Below are positions 54,217 to 64,000 of a stretch of DNA of 64,000 nucleotides, piece after piece; the first letter of the stretch is position 1, and the number at the start of each line of letters is the position of its first letter. Below the pieces are notes generated by a model. That model made no database searches. It was not told where the DNA came from and was given only the letters and a program-made list of their open reading frames with translations. Position numbers and translations under genes: made by a program. The stretch comes from Actinomyces weissii (GTDB lineage: Bacteria; Actinomycetota; Actinomycetes; Actinomycetales; Actinomycetaceae), in assembly GCF_016598775.1 (NCBI RefSeq), contig NZ_CP066802.1, positions 992,001 through 1,056,000 on the forward strand, given 5' to 3'.

Positions 54217-54779
54217 CCGCCAGCGCCCCGAACGCGCCTGAAGGCAGCGCCAGCGTGCCTGCCACCAAGGCGGCACGGCACGCCCTGATAGCCCAGGTCC
54301 TGGGCAAGGAGCGCATCCGCTCCCAGGCCGAGCTGCGCCAGGCACTGGCGGAACGGGGTCTGCAGACCACCCAGGCCACGCTCTCCCGAGACCTGGTGGA
54401 GCTGCGGGCCACCAAGGTCCGCTCCGCGAGCGGCGGCCAGGTCTACGCCGTGCCCCAGGCCGGCGCCCCTGGGCAGGTGCAGGGCGCCTCCGCGCCGGTC
54501 GAGGACGACGTCCCCCTGTCCCAGCACGTGACCCCCCGGCTGGCCCGCTGGTGCGCCGACCTGCTGGTGACCGCCGAGTGGGCGGGCAACCAGGTGATCC
54601 TGCGGACCCCAGCCGGTGCGGCCCAGCTGCTGGCCGGGGCCCTGGACGACTCCATGCTGCCCGGGGTGCTCGGCTGTATCGCCGGGGACGACACCGTACT
54701 GGTCGTCACCCGCTCCGGGGAGGTCGCTACCGAGGTAGCCGACAAGCTCCTGGCCCTGGCAGACCACAACCGCCAGTAA
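54213..54779 (+). CDS. argR: Arginine repressor
   Basis: Hexameric L-Arg-dependent repressor of arginine biosynthesis. 188 aa, with a ~20-residue extra N terminus and an Ala/Pro linker. Winged-helix DNA-binding domain (about 20-85; recognition helix in [18 protein letters not shown]) and a C-terminal oligomerisation/Arg-binding domain with [17 protein letters not shown] precedes the ATG. argG follows 56 bp downstream, the actinobacterial argR-argG order; argCJBDF are not in the window. Confidence 0.95.
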   Translation: MTASAPNAPEGSASVPATKAARHALIAQVLGKERIRSQAELRQALAERGLQTTQATLSRDLVELRATKVRSASGGQVYAVPQAGAPGQVQGASAPVEDDVPLSQHVTPRLARWCADLLVTAEWAGNQVILRTPAGAAQLLAGALDDSMLPGVLGCIAGDDTVLVVTRSGEVATEVADKLLALADHNRQ

Positions 54780-54835
54780 GGCGACGGGGAGTCCCCAGTC
54801 CCCGGCGCACACACCCAAAAAGGAAAAGAGAACAG

Positions 54836-56059
54836 ATGAGCAAGCACAAGGACCGCGTCGTACTGGCCTACTCCGGTGGTCTGGACACCTCCGTGGCTAT
54901 CGGCTGGATCGGTGAGCAGACCGGCCGTGAGGTCGTCACGGTGGCGGTCGACGTCGGTCAGGGGGGCGAGGACCTGGAGGTCATCCGCCAGCGGGCCCTG
55001 GACTGCGGCGCCGTGGAGGCGTACGTGGCGGACGCGCGCGACGAGTTCGCGCAGGACTACTGCATGCCCGCGCTGAAGGCCAACGCCCTGTACGAGGGCC
55101 GCTACCCGCTGGTATCCGCCCTGTCCCGGCCGGTGATCGCCAAGCACCTGGTCAAGGCTGCCCGGGAGTTCGGGGCCAGCACCGTCGCCCACGGCTGCAC
55201 CGGCAAGGGTAACGACCAGGTGCGCTTCGAGGTGGCCATCACCTCCATGGCCCCGGACATGGACTGCCTCTCGCCGGTGCGCGACCTGGCCCTGACCCGC
55301 GACGTCGCCATCGAGTACGCCGAGAAGCACAGCCTGCCGATCGAGACCACCAAGCACAACCCCTTCTCGATCGACCAGAACGTGTGGGGCCGGGCCATCG
55401 AGACCGGCTTCCTGGAGGACCTGTGGAACGCCCCCACCAAGGACGTCTACACCTACACCGACGACCCCACCTACCCGCCCCTGCCTGACGAGGTCGTCAT
55501 CCACTTCGAGGCCGGTGTCCCCACCAGGATCGACGGCAAGGACGTCACCCCCCTGCAGGCCGTCCAGGAGCTCAACCGGCGAGCCGGGGCCCAGGGCGTG
55601 GGGCGGATCGACGTCGTAGAGGACCGGCTGGTTGGCATCAAGTCGCGGGAGATCTACGAGGCCCCCGGGGCGGTCGCCCTGATTGAGGCCCACCAGGCGC
55701 TGGAGGCGGTGTGCCTGGAGCGGATGCAGCGCCGCTACAAGCGCCAGATGGAGCAGACCTGGGCGGAGCTGGTCTACGAGGCCCAGTGGTACTCGCCCCT
55801 GAAGAGGTCCATGGACGCCTTTATCGAGGACACCCAGCGCCTGGTCACCGGCGACATCCGGATGGTGCTGCACGGCGGGCGCGCCACGGTCAACGGCCGC
55901 AGGACCGACACCGGCCTGTACGACTTCAACTTGGCCACCTACGAGACCGGGGACACCTTCGACCAGTCCTCCTCTCGCGGGTTCATCGAGATCTACGGCA
56001 TGCAGTCCAAGCTGGCGGCGGCCCGCGACATCCGCCTGGGCCTGAGCACGGGCTACTGA
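54836..56059 (+). CDS. argG: Argininosuccinate synthase
   Basis: Joins citrulline and aspartate with ATP. 407 aa. ATG at 54836 with AAAGGA upstream; an upstream open frame exists but homology begins at [18 protein letters not shown], the PP-loop. [18 protein letters not shown] and [20 protein letters not shown] carry substrate residues. Followed by a long terminator hairpin, so it is separated from the ligase gene and argH downstream. Confidence 0.97.
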   Translation: MSKHKDRVVLAYSGGLDTSVAIGWIGEQTGREVVTVAVDVGQGGEDLEVIRQRALDCGAVEAYVADARDEFAQDYCMPALKANALYEGRYPLVSALSRPVIAKHLVKAAREFGASTVAHGCTGKGNDQVRFEVAITSMAPDMDCLSPVRDLALTRDVAIEYAEKHSLPIETTKHNPFSIDQNVWGRAIETGFLEDLWNAPTKDVYTYTDDPTYPPLPDEVVIHFEAGVPTRIDGKDVTPLQAVQELNRRAGAQGVGRIDVVEDRLVGIKSREIYEAPGAVALIEAHQALEAVCLERMQRRYKRQMEQTWAELVYEAQWYSPLKRSMDAFIEDTQRLVTGDIRMVLHGGRATVNGRRTDTGLYDFNLATYETGDTFDQSSSRGFIEIYGMQSKLAAARDIRLGLSTGY

Positions 56060-56101
56060 GCCGGGTGCGGACGCTGGCTGCCTACTGGCTGCCTGCTGGC
56101 T

Positions 56102-56162
56102 GAGCCAGGGGTGGTGGACCGCCGGGACCGGCTGCTGCGGTCCCCGTCACCACCCCTGGCTC
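56102..56162 (+). terminator. Long terminator hairpin after argG
   Basis: Outer stem GAGCCAGGGGTGGTG (56102-56116) / CACCACCCCTGGCTC (56148-56162), 15 bp perfect, with an inner GACCG...CGGTC stem; TTGCGT follows. Confidence 0.8.
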
Positions 56163-56258
56163 TTGCGTGCCGCTTGCGTACCGCCGTGTTTCCGTGCGGT
56201 GTCGCAAGGCTGGGTGGGAGCCGGAAACAGGCTGCCCCCGCGGTGCTAACTTGAGCTT

Positions 56259-59287
<3,029 letters not shown>

Positions 59288-59291
59288 GACG

Positions 59292-59948
59292 GTGGCGGCG
59301 GGGGAGCAGGCGGCCACGGACCCGGTGCTGGCACTGCTGGCGGCCGACCCCCTGGAGGTCTGCCCCCGCCTGCTCGGCGCGGTGCTGCGGGTGGGCAGCG
59401 ACCAGGGGGAGGTGGCTCTGCGGATAACGGAGGTGGAGGCCTACCGGGGCGAGGAGGACCCGGGCTCGCACGCCTTCAAGGGCCAGACCAGGCGCAACGC
59501 CACCATGTTCGCGGCGGCCGGCGCCGTGTACGTGTACCTGACCTACGGGATGCACCACTGCGCGAACATCGTCTGCGGGCCGCCAGGGCTCAGCCGGGCG
59601 GTGCTGCTGCGCGCCGGTGAGGTGGTGGCGGGCCTGGAGCTGGCTCGTAGCCGTCGTCCCCAGTCCCGGCAGGACGTACAGCTGGCCAGCGGTCCGGGGC
59701 GTCTGTGCCAGGCGCTGGCCTTGACCCGGGCCGACGACGGCGCCCGCCTGGGGGAGGCCGGGGGCCGGATGCGCCTGGAGCTGCCCGCGGTGCCGGTGGC
59801 GGCGGGGCGGATACGTACCGGCCCCCGCACCGGCGTGTCCGGTCCCGGCGGGGACGGCACCGCCTTCCCGTGGCGCTTCTGGATCGACGGCGACCCGACG
59901 GTCTCCCCCTACAAGGCGGCCACCGGGCGACGGCGTCGGGAGCGCTGA
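59292..59948 (+). CDS. DNA-3-methyladenine glycosylase, AAG/MPG type
   Basis: Base-excision repair enzyme for alkylated purines. 218 aa from a GTG 4 bp after the argH stop, with GGAGGAC in the end of argH. LLGAVLR, the catalytic Glu region ITEVEAYRGEEDPGSHAF, VYLTYGMHHCANIVC, SGPGRLCQALAL and the C-terminal RFWIDGDPTVS are family hallmarks. Co-transcription with argH is likely by spacing; the functional link is not obvious. A homologue next to argH is frequent in actinobacteria. Confidence 0.9.
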   Translation: MAAGEQAATDPVLALLAADPLEVCPRLLGAVLRVGSDQGEVALRITEVEAYRGEEDPGSHAFKGQTRRNATMFAAAGAVYVYLTYGMHHCANIVCGPPGLSRAVLLRAGEVVAGLELARSRRPQSRQDVQLASGPGRLCQALALTRADDGARLGEAGGRMRLELPAVPVAAGRIRTGPRTGVSGPGGDGTAFPWRFWIDGDPTVSPYKAATGRRRRER

Positions 59949-60082
59949 GGGCGCTGGGCGCCGGCGGGCCGGTCAGTGGCGTCTGCCGGTACGGAAAGTG
60001 GGACCACCGCAGGTAGTCCGCAAGGCGGCTCCCCGAACCCCGGAAACCGCCGTTTCGTGCGGGAAAATGCTAGTTTTACGGC

Positions 60083-60331
60083 ATGTCTACCGCCTCAGCC
60101 GCGCCGCGTGAGCCGTGGCCTGACCTGCAGGTAGCGCCGCTCCGGGCGGAGCAGGAGGAGAGCCTGTGGCTGGGGTGCCAGCCACTGATCGCGGGGCACA
60201 GACACTTTCATGACGGCGACCTGCGCTGCGTCAAGCCCGCCTTGCAAGAGCTGCGGGCGGCCTCGTGGCAGCGGCCCAAGGCGGCCCGCAGCAGCCAGGA
60301 CCTGCTGGAGGCCCTGCGGGAGGAGCGATGA
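60083..60331 (+). CDS. Putative VapB-like antitoxin
   Basis: 82 aa, not recognised by motif; assigned from the PIN-domain gene that overlaps its stop by ATGA, as in VapBC pairs. The sequence has HFHDGDLRCVKPALQELRAASW and a charged C terminus (SSQDLLEALREER). No classical ribbon-helix-helix or AbrB motif is clear. TAGTTT ends 6 nt before the ATG (leaderless). Between the glycosylase and this gene (59949-60082) I see no gene. Confidence 0.55.
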   Translation: MSTASAAPREPWPDLQVAPLRAEQEESLWLGCQPLIAGHRHFHDGDLRCVKPALQELRAASWQRPKAARSSQDLLEALREER

Positions 60332-60723
60332 GGTGGTACCTGGACACCTCCGCCGCCCTGCGGCTGCTGCTGGACGAGCCGGAGTCTGCCGCGCTCGTGG
60401 AGCTGGTGGTCAAGCAGAGGCCGTAGCTTGTGGGCACGGTCCTGCTGGAGACGGAGCTGCGGCTGGCGGCCAGCCGCAGCGAGGTGCTCACGCAGGCTGC
60501 CGTGACCGCCTTCCTGGAGGGCGTGCCTTTGTACGAGATGCCCCGTTCGGTGTTCGTGGAGGCCGGCCTGGTGGGTGGGGCGGCGGTGCGGCTGGTGGAC
60601 GCCCTGCACGTCGTCGCCGCCCTGAGGTGCGGAGCCACCTGTGTGCTGACCTACGACCCGCGGCTGGCTGAGACGGCCCGGGGCATGGGCCTTACGGTCC
60701 TGTCCCCCTCCAGGCGGGACTAG
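60328..60723 (+). pseudogene. VapC-like PIN-domain toxin interrupted by an amber stop
   Basis: From the ATG at 60328 the frame reads WYLDTSAALRLLLDE, the PIN N terminus, then hits TAG at 60424 (codon 33). The same frame continues without another stop to 60723: LLETELRLAASR, VDALHVVAALRCGATCVLTYDPRL, which carry the other acidic residues of a PIN ribonuclease (E, D, D). So the gene is whole except for one nonsense codon. A GTG at 60430 could restart translation but would lack the first catalytic Asp. Likely inactive. Confidence 0.85.
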
Positions 60724-60850
60724 GGGAGGCCGTGGCGCCCGCCTCCAGGGGGAGTGGCGCCGGGCCGCCGTCGTGGCAGACTAGCGGCGCCGGAGGCCGT
60801 TCCGGCCCCAGGCGCCAGACGCCGGGAGGAGCTATGGGAGGCACAGGACC

Positions 60851-62113
60851 GTGACCGACATCCTGGACGAGCTGCAGTGGCGTGGCCTTATCGCCCAGCA
60901 CACCGATATCGACGCGCTGCGCCAGGCGCTCACTGAGGACCAGCTCACCTTCTACTGCGGCTTTGACCCCACCGCCCCCTCCCTGCACCACGGGCACCTG
61001 GTGGCCGTGAAGGTGATGCGGCACCTGCAGCTGGCGGGACACCACCCGCTGGCCCTGGTGGGTGGTGCCACCGGGCTGATCGGTGACCCGCGGGCCAAGG
61101 GAGAGCGGACCCTCAACACCAAGGAGGTGGTGGCGGGCTGGGCCAAGAGCCTGCAGGCCCAGCTGGAGCACCTGCTGGACTTCGAGGGCAGCAACCCGGC
61201 ACGGATCGTCAACAACCTGGACTGGACCGCCTCCATGAGCGCGGTGGACTTCCTGCGGGACCTGGGCAAGCACTTCCGCATGGGCACCATGCTCGCCAAG
61301 GACATCGTGGCGCGCCGTCTGGCCAGCGACGAGGGGATCTCCTACACCGAGTTCAGCTATCAGGTGCTGCAGGCCAACGACTACCTGGAGCTGTACCGCC
61401 GCTACGGCTGCACCCTGGAGGTTGGGGGCAACGACCAGTGGGGCAACCTCGTGGGCGGAATGGACCTGATTCACAAGGTTGAGGGCGCCTCCGTGCACGT
61501 GCTGACCAACCCCTTGATCACCAAGGCGGACGGCACCAAGTTCGGCAAGACCGAGGGTGGGGCCATCTGGCTGAATCCCCAGATGCTCAGCCCCTACGGC
61601 TTCTACCAGTTCTGGCTGCAGGTCGACGACGCCGACGTGGTGCGCTTCCTGAAGGTCTTCACCTTCCTGGACCGGGCGGAGATCGAGCGCCTGGAGGCGG
61701 CGACGGCGGCCAACCCCAAGGCCCGTGAGGCCCAGCAGGTACTGGCCCGGGAGGTGACCACCTGGGTCCACGGGCCCGAGGCGGTGGCCCAGGCGCAGGC
61801 CGCTACCGCCGCCCTGTGGGGCAAGGGGGACCTGACAGAGCTGGACGAGCCCACGCTGGCCTCCGCCACCGCGGACCTGCCTGCTGGGGAGCTGGTGGTG
61901 GGGGAGTCGACCATCGTGGACCTGCTGGTGTCCACCGGCCTGGAGAAGGGACGCAACGCGGCCCGTAAGACCGTGGCCGGGGGCGGCGCCTACCTGAACA
62001 ACGTGAAGGTGCTGGACGAGGCGGCGCCGGTGACGGCGGAGCAGCTGCTGGCGGGGGGCGTGGTGCTGGTGCGCAAGGGGCGCCGGAACCTGGCGGTGGC
62101 CCGGCAGGCCTGA
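60851..62113 (+). CDS. tyrS: Tyrosyl-tRNA synthetase
   Basis: Class I synthetase, 420 aa, GTG start with GGAGG upstream. N-terminal catalytic domain: FDPTAPSLHHGHL (HIGH-like), LVGGATGLIGDP, YTEFSYQVLQANDYLEL, GGNDQWGNL, and KFGKTEGG (KMSKS-like). C-terminal S4 RNA-binding domain with SRKTVAGGGAYLNN-like sequence (NAARKTVAGGGAYLNNVKV). Followed by a strong terminator and the rRNA operon. Confidence 0.96.
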   Translation: MTDILDELQWRGLIAQHTDIDALRQALTEDQLTFYCGFDPTAPSLHHGHLVAVKVMRHLQLAGHHPLALVGGATGLIGDPRAKGERTLNTKEVVAGWAKSLQAQLEHLLDFEGSNPARIVNNLDWTASMSAVDFLRDLGKHFRMGTMLAKDIVARRLASDEGISYTEFSYQVLQANDYLELYRRYGCTLEVGGNDQWGNLVGGMDLIHKVEGASVHVLTNPLITKADGTKFGKTEGGAIWLNPQMLSPYGFYQFWLQVDDADVVRFLKVFTFLDRAEIERLEAATAANPKAREAQQVLAREVTTWVHGPEAVAQAQAATAALWGKGDLTELDEPTLASATADLPAGELVVGESTIVDLLVSTGLEKGRNAARKTVAGGGAYLNNVKVLDEAAPVTAEQLLAGGVVLVRKGRRNLAVARQA

Positions 62114-62164
62114 GGGCCTGCGGCAGCGCAGCCGGGGCCTGGAACGGCCTGTTTGCAGGAGGTT

Positions 62165-62210
62165 ATGGCGGTGACGGTGCTTTGTGTGCACCGTCACCGC
62201 CATTTCGTTT
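62165..62210 (+). terminator. Intrinsic terminator after tyrS
   Basis: A 16-bp perfect stem (ATGGCGGTGACGGTGC / GCACCGTCACCGCCAT) with loop TTTGTGT, followed by TTCGTTT; the strongest Rho-independent terminator in the window. Confidence 0.92.
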
Positions 62211-62238
62211 GACCCTCGGCTGGAGGTCTGCGTAATGT
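62209..62238 (+). promoter_or_regulatory. rRNA operon promoter P1
   Basis: TTGACC (about 62209) and TAATGT (about 62233) with an 18-bp spacer, immediately after the tyrS terminator. Confidence 0.65.
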
Positions 62239-62337
62239 TCCTCCCGGCCCGAGACGGACCGGAGAGATCCGAGCCGTCAAGGGAATGAGAACTAAAGAGG
62301 ATCAAGCAGGTTGAGAGCGGGCTCATGGGCCACGGAT

Positions 62338-62366
62338 TTGAGATCTGGAAAATGATTCCTTAAAGT
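62338..62366 (+). promoter_or_regulatory. rRNA operon promoter P2
   Basis: TTGAGA (62338-62343), 17-bp spacer, TAAAGT (62361-62366), about 128 bp downstream of P1. Tandem promoters are usual for rRNA operons. Confidence 0.6.
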
Positions 62367-62373
62367 TTCTCAG

Positions 62374-62673
62374 GCGCCTTCGGGGGTGGCGGGAACGCAA
62401 GGTTCCGTAGGATCCGAATGGGTGTGTTGTTTGAGAACTCGATAGTGTGTCATGTTTTTTATGCCATAGTGGGATGGCTGGTTCTTGGGATCTTTTGTGG
62501 TTCTGGGGGTTGGTTGTCTTGTTTTGTTTTGGTTTTGCTTGCCCCTTTCTTTTGTTGGGGGTGGGTTGGGCCTGGAGTTTTTTCTCTGTTTGGTTGTCTT
62601 GGCTTGTTTGCTGGTTGGTGGTTCTGGGCTCTGTGTGGGTCTGGGGGTGTTGGCTGGTTTATGGGTTGGATGA
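62374..62673 (+). ncRNA. rRNA 5' leader with antitermination-like box
   Basis: TGTTTGAGAACTCGATAGTG near 62427 resembles the conserved pre-rRNA boxes of actinobacteria. From about 62465 to 62673 the + strand is G/T-rich and almost free of A. The leader is processed by RNase III-type cleavage in relatives; the partner strand beyond the 16S 3' end is outside the window. ORFs across this stretch are not protein-like. Confidence 0.6.

Positions 62674-64000
<1,327 letters not shown>

Noticed and set aside
60430..60723. Functional shortened VapC from the internal GTG
   Set aside because: It would lack the first catalytic Asp of the PIN fold and the N-terminal strand.

Overview
The window is a 64 kb piece of a high-GC Gram-positive chromosome, most likely Actinomyces or a close relative (Actinomycetaceae). 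The evidence is the actinobacterial division/cell-wall cluster (no ftsA; ftsQ-ftsZ followed by pgeF-sepF-yggT-divIVA), frequent GTG starts, many leaderless-looking starts, and a partial 16S rRNA gene at the right end with actinobacterial signatures. Nearly all genes lie on the + strand; the exceptions are a kinase, a deacetylase lipoprotein, a PTS permease and an IS remnant.

Layout. (1) 1-16.8 kb: dcw cluster, truncated ftsI-murE-murF-mraY-murD-ftsW-murG-murC-ftsQ-ftsZ-pgeF-sepF-yggT-divIVA. Most joins are ATGA-type overlaps. It makes lipid II, flips or polymerises it and builds the divisome. lspA-rluD, a GNAT acetyltransferase and dnaE follow. (2) 22.2-31.6 kb: a compact six-gene operon that looks like a synthase-dependent exopolysaccharide system. 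It encodes a membrane-anchored beta-helix protein, a processive GT2 synthase, a small secreted beta-sandwich protein, UDP-GlcNAc 2-epimerase, a DUF2334 deacetylase-like protein and a glycoside-hydrolase-like lipoprotein. This is the best candidate for an undescribed system in the window. (3) 31.8-43.2 kb: histidine genes hisD, hisC, hisB, hisH and priA, broken up by an Na+/H+ antiporter, a conserved unknown, a Ser/Thr kinase with a Septum_form-like domain and a NodB-like lipoprotein. (4) 43.4-46.4 kb: infC (apparent ATC start) -rpmI-rplT, an ATPase-tail remnant and a SpoU/TrmH rRNA methyltransferase. (5) 46.5-49.4 kb: PTS EIICB on the minus strand, then a ~1 kb gene-poor stretch with a decayed ISL3-family transposase, a long perfect hairpin also found at 35.2 kb, and two direct repeats. 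(6) 49.4-62.1 kb: pheST, a flavodoxin, argR-argG, an O-antigen-ligase-like polymerase, argH, an AAG-type glycosylase, a VapBC-like pair whose toxin carries an amber stop, and tyrS. (7) 62.1-64 kb: terminator, two rRNA promoters, an adenine-poor leader and the 5' part of the 16S rRNA gene.

Starts were chosen by reading frame, Shine-Dalgarno sequence or leaderless -10 spacing, and by where family homology begins. Functions rest on motifs recognised by eye; no database search was run. Coordinates of short repeats and promoter elements may be off by a base or two.
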